This document shows, piece by piece, positions 21,201-33,085 of a stretch of 64,000 nt of DNA (position 1 is its first letter; each line of letters starts with the position of its first letter). Position numbers and translations under genes: made by a program. The notes under the pieces are model-generated. The model was not told the DNA's origin, did not search any database, and worked only from the letters and a program-made list of their open reading frames with translations. The stretch is from Dipteris shenzhenensis (Eukaryota > Polypodiophyta > Polypodiopsida > Gleicheniales): the NCBI GenBank assembly GCA_047967505.1, contig CM106538.1; one strand, 5' to 3'.

Positions 21201-22546
21201 ATAGCAAAGGGCTCCCCCTTGATGAGGTGTCTCCATAGGATATGGCAACGCTTATCTCTGGGGGACTCATTCTGGCCCATTCTACTTGTCCTCAGGGGTT
21301 GGAGCGGCAACCACTCATCTGGCATCCGAAGGTTAGGGATCAGGAGGGTCACACGGGGACAGTGGACCCACATTAGCTAGTTGCAATGGGATAGTAGTCC
21401 AGTCAAGTCATTTGGGACCTGGAGATGTCTCTTTTTGGAGGCGGAGGCACAACTACAAGCACTCTCACATTTGAGGGGGCAGGCACACAGATGCTCAAGA
21501 TTGATGCAACGATCCTTGTCTCATGGTGGGTGGGGATTACACAGCTCCCAAGCTCCATTGGTATGGACAATTCTTGAGGATAGGTGTGCATCTCAGGATT
21601 CAGTTTCTATGGCAATCTCTTGGCTCCTGCCACCGCCAAGTGGGGCCAAGAGACCTCCAAGATGATGAGGCTTTGGGCTTGATAGATTGGGTAGAGGATC
21701 AAGGTTGTGGGCTGATTGGGTAGAGATGGACTATTGACCCTAGAACAATCTTGACACGACAGGAGAGGCACAGTGGTGGCGACTCTGGTAATGGGAGGGC
21801 TAGCCTCTTCGAGAGATTCAGTGGGATCCAGGGGAGTGGTTATAAGCCACCCAAGTAGGGCACTTGGGCAGGCTTGAGGAGGTGCCCTTCCTTTCATACA
21901 TGGCATGCAATGGCCGACATCTTCAATTGGAGGCAACAGCATGGACTCCCTTGAGGTCGCAGCATTGAGTGGAGCAAGAGATTCCCAAGGAGGTTATTTC
22001 TCGTTTTTGGTTGCCTCTGGACCAAACCGTGGACCGCCGTGGAAGGTCTCTTATTTCTTCTAGATGATCGTGCATGGAGGCTTTTTGATCAGCCCTAGCT
22101 AGAGCAGATGTGGGTGAATGGTGGCTGCCATTACTGCACATACAGAGTAGTAGAGATGATCCCTCAATATCTTTGGGAGAGCCCAACAGCGCATAGGATT
22201 TGGTCAATGGCTCTGAGGATTGTGGCTAGCACATACAGGATTCAACAAGACTTTACTTTGGGGATGGTCGCGTGGCTTACAGAGGGGAGCCATGGATTCA
22301 ACAAGACTTTACTTTGGGGATGGTCGCGTGGCTTACAAAGGGGAGCCATGCTTTCTCGATTGATCCAACCTCTCCAGCCTACCAGATCTAGGACTACCAT
22401 GTGGTTAGGATTAGGGCATATGATGCGACACCTCCCTCCCATGTACACCCTATGCCTTTGCCAGAGGATAGTATATGGGAGACAATGTCAAACAACACTG
22501 CTTGGACATCTGGGTTGCCCACTATGATTTGGTGATGGGAGGATAC
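18220..22546 (+). pseudogene. LINE A2 ORF2 (decayed endonuclease, RT, zf-RVT)
   Basis: Endonuclease fragments: DFLLIQEHMFSAS near 18325 and RVVGGDFNHLEFGKDKQGG at about 18987-19040. The RT fingers/palm are in normal orientation at about 20040-20460 (GIIHDTQTGFVQKRSILD, LAILLLDFEKAYDKVEW, then QHGCPLAPFLF, where Arg of RQGCPL is lost). The FADD-type motif is degraded (EFEKELPFM near 20540). The thumb region shows WAGSNGTRNTRASVTWKTQ (20964-21020). zf-RVT lies at about 22050-22220. A poly(G) run at about 20008-20017 and a 56-bp tandem duplication (22239-22350) add further breaks. Confidence 0.65.
22239..22350 (+). repeat. 56-bp tandem duplication in LINE A2
   Basis: Two adjacent 56-bp units (22239-22294 and 22295-22350), each beginning gattcaacaagactttactt and ending gggagccatg, differ at one base (acagagg/acaaagg). 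They lie in the zf-RVT-proximal part of ORF2; other family A copies have a single unit. Confidence 0.9.
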
Positions 22547-23120
22547 CATGTTTCCCCAGAAGCCACTCTTGTTGCCATTTGACATACTATTATTTTTGGC
22601 TTCTGTCACTACTACCTTGACCTCCGTTTGTGCCGCCACCCTCTCTTATGTATTCTCTGGTTGTAAAGTTGATGTTAGTTGGGCAAGCAAAGCAAGAAGA
22701 AGAACACGTTCTCGCAGGGATAGAGAAAAAACCCCGGCGAGCCTTGTATATTGCAGCTGCATAAGAGGGGCATGCATTTCGTCCTCTGCTACCTCGAGCT
22801 CTTGAGAAGGTGACGCCATTTCGGTTGACAGGAATGTTTCTTTCAAAGCTAACAACCTCCTATGCAGGTTTGTCTTTAGAGAAAAGGTCACAGAAAACGA
22901 CCTCTGCTCCCAAGGCCAACTTAGTATCCATAGGCAAAAATGACAAGAACTGCTCATTCAGCTGTATGGGTTGTACTCCATCAGCAACAAGCAGATAGCT
23001 ATGAAAGACTTTATCATGACTCAATTACCTCCAAGAGAGATGAGGGCTTTAGAAGTAGATATTAAAAAGAGAATTCCAAGCTAATTATGTCATTGCAATG
23101 GCAATTTTTAATGTCATAAT
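22547..23120. other. Unassigned sequence between LINE copies A2 (+) and A3 (-)
   Basis: No transposon motif is seen. It contains a minus-strand frame with a good plant start context (annotated separately at 22646-22819). The stretch from 22830 to 23120 shows nothing else I can support. Confidence 0.35.
22646..22819 (-). CDS. Small unrecognised ORF with strong plant start context (possible host exon)
   Basis: Reading leftward from ATG at 22819 the frame gives 57 residues beginning MASPSQELEVAEDEMHAPLM and ending LQPENT, then TAA. The start sits in gaaATGGCg, close to the preferred plant context. The composition (acidic first third, then a Leu-rich segment LSLRERVLLLALLAQLTSTL) resembles a structured protein more than random frame. 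I do not recognise it. It may be a first exon (the true end could be a splice donor), a captured gene fragment or chance. No domain can be named. Confidence 0.18.
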   Translation of the reverse strand: MASPSQELEVAEDEMHAPLMQLQYTRLAGVFSLSLRERVLLLALLAQLTSTLQPENT

Positions 23121-26100
23121 CAGGTGTAAAAAGGAGGACTACTAGGAGGAATTTGAGGACCTTAGATAGCTAGAGGTTTTACTTGCAAATATTCTATGTG
23201 AGAAGTGGGTGGTACTTGGTGTACATAGTGTCAGGGAGGCACAAGGTGAGCACAAGCATACGGTGATGTAGGCCAAATGGACAAATGAAATGGGTGAAGC
23301 GAGATAGACGGACAAGGCAGAGCCGGCAGACTGCAAGGGTGCATAAACCATACAAATAGATTCCAAAAGGAGCTGACGATGAAAATACAAAGAAAGGAAG
23401 GTTGCCAGCTATAGCCCCTATTTTTGGATCTCACGGCTCACCACCTAGAAAGATTCCGAAACAGGAGCTAGCAACCAAGATCGTGGTCTATACATCCAGC
23501 GAATACCCCTCACAGAAAGGGTGTAGAAGGTTCCCACTAGCCATGTCTGGCAGAAAAGCTCCTGCCTTTCGCTGATCGCTCTCGAACCTGAAGTACTGCA
23601 CTCCCAAATGGTGCGCAAAGTGAAGATGATATCCTGCTAGATGGCTATTGAGGTAGCGGTCGGAGAAACCGCTAGCCTCCCATCACCAGATGCATCGAGC
23701 GACCCAGATGTTCCAAGCAGTAATGTTGGATACTGTCTCCCACACACTGTCCTCCGGTAGAAGGGGTGGGCGTGAATGGGAGGGCTGAGATGCATTATGG
23801 ATCTCTATCCGGGAAACCTACTATCCATATATCCTGTATCTGGTGAGACAGGATCAATCAGGACGGCGTGCCCACCCTCGGTAAGCCAGAGACCCCTACC
23901 ATCCCCCAAGTGAAGTCTCTTCTCATCCTCTATGTGCTAGCCACGATCTTGAGGGACGCCAACCATATCCGTTGTGCAACTTGGAAGCCTCATATGCAAT
24001 GGGGGATCGTCTCCACAACCCCTTCCGCGCAGCCAATGCATTTGCCATCTATCGACATCTACCCCAGCCAAGGGTCAATGGGTAGAACCAAAAGAAATAT
24101 GAAATCTTGCGCAGGCGCAAGCTCGTCCAAAGGCAAGGCCATAAACAGAAAATAACCTCTCGAGAGGTCCTGCTCTAGCCAATGACTTTCTCTCGAGGGG
24201 GACCATGCTGTTGCCTCAAGATGTAGGCAACATGAGTCGTGTAAGAAAAGAATGAGACCTCCACCCGGTCCAATTGCCCTATGTGGGTGGCCAAAACCAC
24301 TCTCCTGGATCCCACTGAATGTCACATAAGGATCTGCCCTCCCAAAGCCACTGGCGCCACAATGATCCCTCAGGGATCGATAAGACTATGGTGGGATCAA
24401 TATACTAGGTCCTGCCCAGGCGTCCTGCCCAGGCGACGGCCCACTATCCTAATCCTCTGCCCCTCTAGATCCTCCAGGTCCACCATCCTCTAACATTGTC
24501 TCTGCCTGCAGCGAGCCTCCAGGTCCCACCCTATAAAATCAAGACTGACAAGATCCGAGGGTCTCACGAAAGAAGCGTATCCAAAGCAGTACTGCTATCC
24601 ATGAGATCTATCCTGACCAGCAATGGGGTGTCCAAGGACTTCGTAAACCATCCCACTACAAATCCAAGATTGCTGCCTCGATCTCCAGCATCCTAATACG
24701 TGCCGCCTCAATCTCCAGCATCCTGATACGTGTCCCTTGTAGGTGACCGACTGCGACTATCTGTTTGGGAAGCCACCGCCAAGCCCCAAAGGATGTCCAC
24801 TGTCCCATTGTGCCCAGCCAATGTGGGTCCGCTGACCTAGCATGAATCCCTCTGAGTCTCTGACCTTCGGGTGCCAAATCAATGGTTGTCTCTCAAATAG
24901 ATAGAGTCGCAGTCAGGCTCTGCAAAGTGGCCTAGCCCGAATGAGTCCTCCTGCCAATCTCTGCCACACTTTGTAGGGCCTCCTCATCAGTGGAGAACCC
25001 TTCCCTGTCAAGGGAGACTCGATAGGATCGTTGCCACTGACCTCCTGTGCGAGAAGTGTTTCCAAGATGCCCCCGCTAGAGGAAGAGCTTCAGGGTTCAG
25101 CTCCTGAGGTGAGGCCTCTCACCACCAGCTTGCCCAAGAGGGCTCTGCTCTACATCTCCAGATCACTAATGCCCAATCCAGCTTGCACCTGAGGTAAAAT
25201 CACAGTCTTCCAAGCTACTCTGGCTCTAGTATTGTGCGTTCCATATGATCCGGACCAAAGGAAGTTCTGCACCGAGCGTCGTAGCTTTCCCATGCAGCCC
25301 CAATGGAAACACCAACAAGAGGCAATATACCAGGCCATGGCAAGAAGGACTTGGTTAACCACCACTGCCCGCCCTGCAAACGAGAGTTTGGCGGAGCTCT
25401 AGTGCATCGACATCTCAGCCGAGATGTCGATGCCAACCTGGCAGCCCAGGTACCTCATCGTCTCCCCTCTCGGGATCCATTGAAAGCCAAAATCAGCTCC
25501 CCAATCTCAAACATCCTGGATCTCCTCTGAGCCTATGAAAAAACCAACAGATTTGGTCCAATTTATGCAGGCATCAGAGGCCTCATAGTAAATGGGTAGG
25601 GCACCTCTAACCCTCTCTAGACTGAATGCTGAGCCGTCCACATAGAGAGTCGTATCATCTACAAACTTAAGAGTCTAGAAGCTCCTCCTCCTGTCGAATC
25701 AGAAGCCTCATCCCCGTAAGGCCAAGTGAAGGCTGTGGACATCTCCAGGATCTCGAGGGTCGGTGTGTATGTGTCCTTGTGAGTCCCCTGAGTCGCTGGA
25801 GCTGGATCTCTATAGATCATGGTCCTGTGATCTAAGAAAGTGTCTCGTCATCATGTTGCCCTATTGAACCCATCTGGCTTGGGAAGAGCAATAGAAGTCT
25901 GTTCGACGGACCTACAAATCCTGTAGCTCCAATCATGCACACTCTAGGCAATCCTTCAGCCACTAGGACCCTGGAACCTGCTCCTTCAGTCGCTTGATAG
26001 ATGCTAGGTCTCGCCAAAGTGCTCTCTCTAGCTCTTGAAGGATGGCTCTCCGTCTGAGGGCCTGGCATTGTCGCTCCTGACTGCTACGCTGAATCCTCTC

Positions 26101-26735
26101 AGCCACCCACACCGCCCACCCATCAAGGGATCTAATCTTGGGCCAACTCCAGAGATACAACAGCCCTTCATGACGCCGCTGTCCAAAGAAGAATTGCAGG
26201 CTGCCCGGAATCCTGTAAACTCAAGCTCGTACCATGGATCCTTGCCATGATCACAAAACTAAACCGCTCCCAGGTACTCCTCTCTCTAGCTGTCATCTCT
26301 GTGAAAAAAGGCTCCTTCCTACTTATCCTCCATGAACTCGAGGTTGTTGAAGTCACCTCCAACAATCCACGAGTCCACCTCTGGGAGGCAATTATGAGCC
26401 GCCGATTGGTACTACCTGCAAGCGGGTGCGTATACATTCAGGATACCATTCTGGGCCTCTCCTGCATGAAGACCCATCCATACAGCATGACTTGGAATGA
26501 GCTCGCCCTATGCAAATACCTCTGGGACCATCGCCTGGGATGCCGATATACATACCCCTCCACTCCTACCAGCGGCAAGGGACCGAACCTCTGGGGGGCC
26601 CCCCAACAAGGAGGTGGTGTCGGTGTGTAATGTCGGCTACTGAGAACATGTGCTCTTGAATCAAGAGGAAGTCAACTGGTCTGCCTACCAAAGCCCGCTA
26701 CAATTCCTGACAAAGGATCAAATACTGCAGCTGTC
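23120..26735 (-). mobile_element. LINE family A, copy A3 (ORF2, RT core deleted)
   Basis: Minus-strand family A copy. From right to left: endonuclease (26690-26300; LIQEHMFSVADI, then GGDFNNLEFMEDK), basic linker (about 26150-25870; WVAERIQRSSQERQCQALRR), the conserved WVQ-amber-G site (TAG as cta at 25861-25863), then a jump straight to the sequence after the RQGCPL box (GMRLLIRQEEELL, about 25710). The RT fingers/palm are therefore missing, although A2 has them. The thumb and zf-RVT follow (24870-23960; HWLGTMGQWTSFG, CIGCAEGVVETIPHCIWG). The 3' region runs on to about 23120; its exact end and poly(A) are not visible. Confidence 0.7.
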
Positions 26736-26805
26736 CGATGTTCTTTATGTGTCAGATATCAAGAGGAACTTGTTGTCCATTTCTGCGATCACGGATCGGG
26801 AACAA
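26720..26805 (+). pseudogene. Small Ty1/copia protease-region fragment
   Basis: The plus strand encodes VLYVSDIKRNLLSISAITD, which matches the segment of copia polyproteins just after the aspartic protease (VLYVPxIKRNLLSxSxITD). It overlaps the left end of the A3 endonuclease by shared bases (ctgcagctgtc) and ends by about 26805. Nothing else of this element is recognisable. Confidence 0.55.
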
Positions 26806-26959
26806 CAAAGAACATTAATTTCAATTTAAATCAGTGTGTGGATTTTATCTTAGCTCAAGGTTTGAATCCCAAAGTGGTCTAAACATGATGTGAAATTTAT
26901 TTTGATTTAGACACAAGGGAAAAAATGATGGATATGGTGCCATAGTGAAGAATGCTCTT

Positions 26960-27240
26960 TATTGAACTCAAGAGGATACGCGAGGAAGAGGCTCCATGCG
27001 AGGCTGCTGCTAGCTGAGGAGGAGCGGGGGGTGGAGGGGACGGGCGAGTGGTAAGGATAATCACTATAGGAGCAGCGGGTGATAGCAAAGAGGGGTGGGA
27101 AGACGCGAAGTGGGGCTATGGAGAGGGGACAGGCGGTCTTGGGGGGCCAAGGATGAAGGGTCCGAGGGGGGTGGGGGGGGAGGCTGGGTGGTATTTGTTG
27201 CTACCGGAATTGAAGGTCCCTCTGCGAATTTCAGTATTTT
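26960..27240 (-). pseudogene. Probable LINE A3 ORF1 Pro-rich linker
   Basis: Minus-strand sequence reads PSDPSSLAPQDRLSP... and AAPIVIILTTRPSPPPPAPP, which resembles the Pro-rich ORF1 linker of A1 (PPSMVTLTTRSPLS) and A2 (PTPTIVTLDTRPS). It lies upstream of the A3 endonuclease in the right orientation, separated by about 220 bp that contain a copia scrap. The call rests on this short similarity only. Confidence 0.45.
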
Positions 27241-27890
27241 AATCATGTGCAACCGTATTGGGAGTCTGCACTGACTTCTAGATGGTAATGTTACTCTTTG
27301 GGCTGCTTGGAATAGTAGGCCAATAGAATCTATCGCTGCATGGGTATCTATGTGTTTGCATTCGATATACGAGCTAGCAAGATGTGCAAGGGTGATTCAA
27401 GGGGTTGACCAAGATCAATTTGAGAGCAATAGGGCCATCTCTTGGCATTGGTCTCTTGGGCGCATATATACACTCATGGATAGGGAGATAATTGCTTACC
27501 TTTTGGCATCTCCATCATTGTCCTCTCCTTGCTCGAACATTCCTTCTCTCTTGGACTTTGTGGGAGACTCATCTTAATTCACAGACACAATCCATGGCAG
27601 ATAAGTCTTGAACGTAGGTCTGATTGGAGGTGATTAGGGCAGCATAGCACAAAGCCACAATCAAAGAGATTGTAGAGTTGATGTGGCCCATGCACAATTG
27701 TGCAAGTGGTGTATGGGACTTCTTGGACATTTACATATAAGGTCTTTTTTAACTCAAAAGATCTCTAGCCAACTTGCACATTTTGACACAAAGTACACAA
27801 CTCCCAAAAGCTCTTTTTTTTATTCACAGATCTCTCATCAAAAGATGCCCCTCTTCTTCCCTAGGCTAGGCTTTGCCTACCCCCATCACA
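27241..27890. other. Unassigned sequence
   Basis: No transposon motif seen. A plus-strand frame at about 27274-27577 (TLWAAWNSRPIES, AISWHWSLGRIYTLMDREI) is open for about 100 codons without a usable ATG near its beginning. I cannot assign it. Confidence 0.3.
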
Positions 27891-27895
27891 CATTC

Positions 27896-29096
27896 TGTTA
27901 GAAATGACCCAACAGAGGGTACGCACAACTGAAGACTTATAGTAATGCCCAGGAGCTGACACAGTGTGTGTGTGGGATGTGTGTGGGATGTGGAATCACA
28001 AACTTCTTTACTTATGTGCATAAAATAGATGTGCAGACTCATCAATAGACAATGAACTAGCCAGATAGAGAAACCACCAAAATAATATATTTCCGTCCAA
28101 AACTATGGACACAATACAAAATAGATAGATCCAGAGTCCCACCAATGGTGTGGTCCTCTGATCTAACCACAAGGTCCTTCTCCTATCTGTTGGCTATCTC
28201 TAGACTCGAGCCCCCGTGCTCCACCTCGAGCTTCTATAGACTTTCCATCCAGATCCCTTCCACCTTGCTGTCTTTGCACCAGCCTAGGTGGGCAGCACTC
28301 TGAGCTAGGTCTGCAACTCTACAGCTCTCTTGTCTCCTTCTGGATAGAGGCCCACAAGTGGCTGATCTGCTGCTCCTTCTGCTCCCTGAACTGCTGCTCC
28401 AAGTGATGAGAAGTGAGGCCTCAAGGACCTCCTTTTATAGGGCCCCAAGGGCTGGCAAAAATACTGACCAGCCTGCAGCAAACTGGCCGACCAGTCTATG
28501 GCTGGTCCAGTCCTATAAGGGCTCACAACCCGGGGCTTTTGGCCCCACACTTCTAGGGCCTTTGGCCCTCCAATCTAGGCAAGGGCCCAGCCCTATATAA
28601 GCCTGCCTGGCCAACCTGTGTTGGCTATAAATATGCCCCCCAGGGTCAGTCCCTTGCAGCCCTCCTATATATTCAGGGTCCAGCCCCACCAAACCTGCTG
28701 CAAACAGTGCGCCTTCATGTCCTAGATCCATCGCAATCTGTCCCTGACTATCTTGCCTCTGCTCCAGGCTTGTTCCAGCTCTAGGGCTCTTGCCCGAGCT
28801 CCGTACATGTCCCTGAAACCAGCCGTACAGCAGGCGTCTGTAATCCGTACAGATCTGCCATGCTTCTGCACTATTCTGATCCTCTGATCTGCTCATAACA
28901 GCTCTAGATGTGCTGCCCACATGACAGCCAAGATGCTGTCCATGTGGCAGCCCCATCTTATCACTCAATCCCTTTTGGCTCTTATCCACATGGCATCCAA
29001 TCAGATGCCCATGTGACAAACACTCAAACCCTAGGTTCACCCCCCCCATGCTCTCCTCATTTGGGGCTTATAGATGGGGAGGTGACCTTTCCAACA
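27896..29096 (-). repeat. 3' LTR (minus orientation) of the compact element
   Basis: Begins tgttagaaatgaccc and ends tttccaaca on the plus strand. Compared with the other LTR it carries an extra roughly 11 bp from a tandem repeat of gtgtgggat near 27970-27990 and a scatter of substitutions. A TATA-like box ctataaaagg lies on the element's sense strand at about 28439-28430. Frames of 80-180 codons inside are shared by both LTRs but look like chance frames in GC-balanced DNA. Confidence 0.9.
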
Positions 29097-29636
29097 CCCC
29101 CTCTCACCGACACATGCCAACATGTCGATGAAGATGCTCCAGTAACTCCCTGGTCGTAGTCCTCTGGAACTTTTCGGTGTCAATATATTTTCTTGGCTTT
29201 TCATCCAGTGGCTCCTACTCCACCAGGTCCAGTTCTGCTTCCGCACAGGGTCCATCTTTGGTAGCACCTCCTGGCACCACCTCCTTCAGTCACATTCCCG
29301 CCTTTGAACTCCAGCAATCCAACCATCACGATCTTCCAGTTGTCCCCTCATAATGAGTGAACAACCTGGAGTCTTCCAGGCACCATGCTCTGAGGGTCTA
29401 TTTCAACCCATCCTTCCTTTGGCAAGGTCTGCAACAAAAGTACATCTCTAGATAACCTGGACCGCGAACTTTAAACGCACCTGACTGAACCTGAGTCACC
29501 CTCCTTCTCGCAAGGGCACAATCCTCCAGTCATGGAAGTCGATTTCCAAGAGCGTCTGAATCAGGGTCGTCCTTCAGCAAGGTCCCTGCCTTCAGGCTCC
29601 CACACCTGTGAGCCTCCTACTTGGGCTCTGATACCA
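29097..29636 (-). other. Non-coding interior of the compact element (PBS to polypurine tract)
   Basis: 540 bp from tggtatcagagc (PBS, minus strand, 29636-29625) to gagaggggg (purine tract, 29105-29097). The longest minus-strand frame crosses into the LTR and shows no known motif. This is the expected layout of an element reduced to the signals needed for priming and packaging. Confidence 0.8.
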
Positions 29637-30829
29637 TGTTAGAAATGACCCAACAGAGGGTACGCACAGCGGAAGACTTATAGTAATGCCCAGGAGCTCA
29701 CACAGTGTGCGTGTGGGATGTGGAATCACAAACTTCTTTACTTATGTGCATAAAATAGATGTGCAGACTCATCAATAGACAATGAACTAGCCAGATAGAG
29801 AAACCACCAAAATAATATATTTCCGAACAAAACTATGGACACAATACAAAATAGATAGATCCAGAGAGTCCCACCAATGGTGTGGTCCTCTGATCTAACC
29901 ACAAGGTCCTTCTCCTATCTGCTGGCTATCTCTAGACTCGAGCCCGCGTGCTCCACCTCGAGCTTCTGTAGACTTTCCATCCAGATCCCTTCCACCTTGC
30001 TGTCTTTGCACCAGCCTAGGTGGGCAGCAGTCTGAGCTAGGTCTGCAACTCTACAGCTCTCTTGTCTCCTTCTGGATAGAGGCCCACAAGTGGCTGATCT
30101 GCTGCTCCTTCTGCTTCCTGAACTGCTGCTCCAAGTGATGAGAAGTGAGGCCTCAAGGACCTCCTTTTATAAGGCCCCAAGGGCTGGCAAAAATACTGAC
30201 CAGCCTGCAGCAAACTGGCCGACCAGTCTGTGGCTGGTCCAGCCCTATAAGGGCTCACAACCTGGGGCTTTTGGCCCCACACTTCTAGGGCCTTTGGCCC
30301 TCCAATCTAGGCAAGGGCCTAGCCCTATATAAGCCTGCCTGACCAACCTGTGTGGGCTATAAATATGCCCCCCAGGGTCAGTCCCTTGCAGCCCTCCTAT
30401 ATATTCAGGGTCCAGCCCCACCAAACCTGCTGCAAACAGTGCGCCTTCATGTCCTAGATCCATCGCAATCTGTCCCTGACTATCTTGCCTCTGCTCCAGG
30501 CTTGTTCCAGCTCTAGGGCTCTTGCCCGAGCTCCGTACATGTCCCTGAAACCAGCCGTACAGCAGGCGTCTGTAATCCGTACAGATCTGCCATGCTTCTG
30601 CACTATTCTGACCCTCTGATCTGCTCATAACAGCTCTACATGTGCTGCCCACATGACAGCCAAGATGCTGTCCATGTAGCAGCCCCATCTTATCACTCAA
30701 TCCCTTCTGGCTCTTGTCCACATGGCATCCAATCAGATGCCCATGTGACAGACACTCAAACCCTAGGTTCACCCCCCCCATGCTCTCCTCATTTGGGGGC
30801 TTACAGATGGGGAGGTGACCTTTCCAACA
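29637..30829 (-). repeat. 5' LTR (minus orientation) of the compact element
   Basis: Partner of 27896-29096, abutting the PBS at 29636. A TATA-like sequence on the sense strand at 30171-30164 (tataaaag) would place transcription start roughly 500 bp before the PBS side, leaving a long U3. It lacks the tandem duplication seen in the other LTR. Confidence 0.9.
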
Positions 30830-30834
30830 CATTC

Positions 30835-33085
30835 ACCTTAGTTTCTCGTGTCCAATTCTAAAATCCCTGGCCGGCCACGTCCCATAATAGTTCCCAATTG
30901 TCACTGCAAGTAGGGGCCCATCACATAAAGCTGCTGCATGGGCAGTGGTAAGGTGTGTAGAAGAACATGTGGATCGACACAGGAAAAGGAGAGCCTTACC
31001 TCGTTGTCTCTACTAGCTCCCCTTTATGATAAGGAATTTATATGAATGGGGTGAACTTTGAAGGATTCAGCTCCACCGTTTACATTGGCACCAGACTCGA
31101 CTTCTTCCCTTGCAATGTGGCAGGTTACATGACAACAAGAGATCTTGAGGATGGATCTCTCTATTCTTCTAGCTCTCATTCATACAATGGTATTTCATAG
31201 GACATGCTGCTGGAGGTGAGGAGTTGTTAGCAAGCTCCAAAACGAGATGTAGAGATGTCAAGCTGTTGGGAACTATCAGCGAAAATGTTGATGTAGATAT
31301 TTTCTTTTCCAAAAAAAAGCTTCTATGTGAAAGAACTCGACAGATGAGTATAAAAAGGATTCACGGTATCAATACCCCATGCACAGCATGGAAAAGCCAA
31401 GAAAGTGACTGAAAATACCAGACCAAACTAGAGGGGACTCAGAGAAGAAAGCCAACAGAGTATGCACAACATGCGTCCAGACCCAACAAAGGTCTAAACA
31501 GAACGAAACTGTATGCTCTTGCATGAATCTGAAATTTCCTGGAATTGCTGACAGTAACATGGAAGATAATGTGTTTTTTGATATGATGAAGCGCTGTAAC
31601 CATCCACACTCCCCAGAATCCCATTGCAGAAACTCGCCATAAAGCCAAAGTCTTCAAGATCCATTACCGATACTCTCTAAGTGGAGGTCGACAACTCTCA
31701 TTGATACTAGAGCCTTGCATCCTGGACGGCATTCTCATCCTACAATCTCAATAATCTGCCCCCGGACTGAACAGTGAAAGTCGAGGTATCCCCTCCTCTA
31801 TCCCACGTAATGGCAATCACCTGGGGAAGAGGTTTCTTCCGGGCTCTGTTGCATGACACAGGAAGCAAAAGAAGGTGCACCTATTGAAGCTTTGACAGTG
31901 GAGACGGGGACATCAACAGATCAAGAGAGTAAATTGTTTTGTTGGTGGGTTACTCAGGTGTGACCTCGTTTAGAGCTTGTGGTCCGGTATGTAATTGGTG
32001 ATGGGGATCTATGTGGATGCCTGTACTTGAAAAGACTCCCATCCACCTGATAGGCCAAACCTGACCTCCATCTCCTATGCTCCACTCCTAGGGGATAGCT
32101 ATGTCAATCTTTACAATCCCTGCTCTTGCTCCCTCCGTGATCTCTGATCCTCAGAAGGTCTTTAGAGGCCTTCCGAGATCCCACTGAGGCTCCCATTGAA
32201 CCACTATATATCCTAGAACTTCAAGAGGCATACCACTGCAGATATCAAAGAAGCATCTTATTAAATCATCATGCCTTCTTTTACAAAAAAATTACAAACT
32301 GCTCCGCATTTCCTCTAAGTCCATCTTCGTCATGGTATGGAGATGATCTGCAGCTTCTACTATTATCTGGCATGCCTGCTTCTTTAAATTTGCAAATTAG
32401 CATCATGATCTTGTCATCTTGGCATGTTGCATTTGACGACCATGTTACAACAGTCTGAACCTAGGTTCGTTCTACCTTAACATAAGATCTCCTCTGTGAT
32501 AAAAGTGTTCTGATCATAGCGTATTGTTTCAATATACTTCCATTTTTTATCTTTAGCACTAGGAGTCCCAAACGAGCAACTGATTCGTATTTAAGACCAT
32601 TTGAAAAGAATTCATTTCAGCTTCGTTTTCCTTCAGAAGTCTGTCTCATGGCTACTTTATAAAACGTGCTAAAGACAAAAAATGACAATGTATTGAATCG
32701 ACGGCAATACGACGATAGCATGTCACGTTGTGTCTTCGATAGAGAATCACTTCCAGAACATAGAGATACTGCTTATGAAACTATGGCAAGGGAAGGCCTC
32801 ATGGAAGGATTTTGATACCCTACGTGCGTGTGGGATCAAGACTTGGCTACAGCGAGGAAAGGATTGGGAGAGCTCAGATTTCAGTGTTTAAGCTAACGGT
32901 CAACTGAGAACTTAGGAAGGTTTATCAATCGCAAGTGCTGCTTGCGTTGAATGCCAAGGCCGGAGCTCAAAAAGTACTTGCAAGACTCTCTAAGGCAGCG
33001 AGGCTGGCGAGTGTTTCTCATGGAAAAATGCAAACAGCCGTAGAAACGATTTGACAGCACCGTTGGCGGATGCATGTCATGATAC
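30835..33085. other. Unassigned, mostly AT-balanced sequence
   Basis: No LTR, PBS, LINE motif, tandem repeat or convincing gene in 2.25 kb. Short open frames exist on both strands, none with recognisable domains. It may be old single-copy DNA or decayed transposon beyond recognition. Confidence 0.4.

Larger units (their letters stand above)
15395..22546 (+). mobile_element. LINE family A, copy A2 (full span, heavily decayed)
   Basis: A second plus-strand family A copy, more decayed than A1 but with the normal gene order. A pyrimidine-rich leader begins about 15395. ORF1 runs from ATG 16244 to about 18070 and ORF2 from about 18220 to 22546, where similarity to A3 stops (...gatgggagg). It keeps the RT block in the correct orientation, so it is the reference for the inversion in A1 and the deletion in A3. 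No TSD or poly(A) could be paired. Confidence 0.75.
27896..30829 (-). mobile_element. Compact non-autonomous LTR retrotransposon with 1.2-kb LTRs
   Basis: A complete element on the minus strand, 2934 bp. The two LTRs (27896-29096 and 29637-30829) both run TG...CA on either strand and are near-identical. Between them are only 540 bp: the initiator-Met PBS touching the right LTR (gctctgatacca, 29625-29636) and a purine tract touching the left LTR (minus strand gagaggggg, 29097-29105). Perfect 5-bp TSDs cattc flank it at 27891-27895 and 30830-30834. No gag or pol motif occurs in the interior. It must rely on proteins of another element, probably copia-type to judge by the PBS. LTRs make up about 82 percent of its length. 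Confidence 0.93.

Noticed and set aside
28513-30832. Paired minus-strand frames of 178 and 195 codons
   Set aside because: They are the same sequence in the two LTRs of the compact element, cross its LTR edge and show no known domain; conservation follows from LTR duplication.
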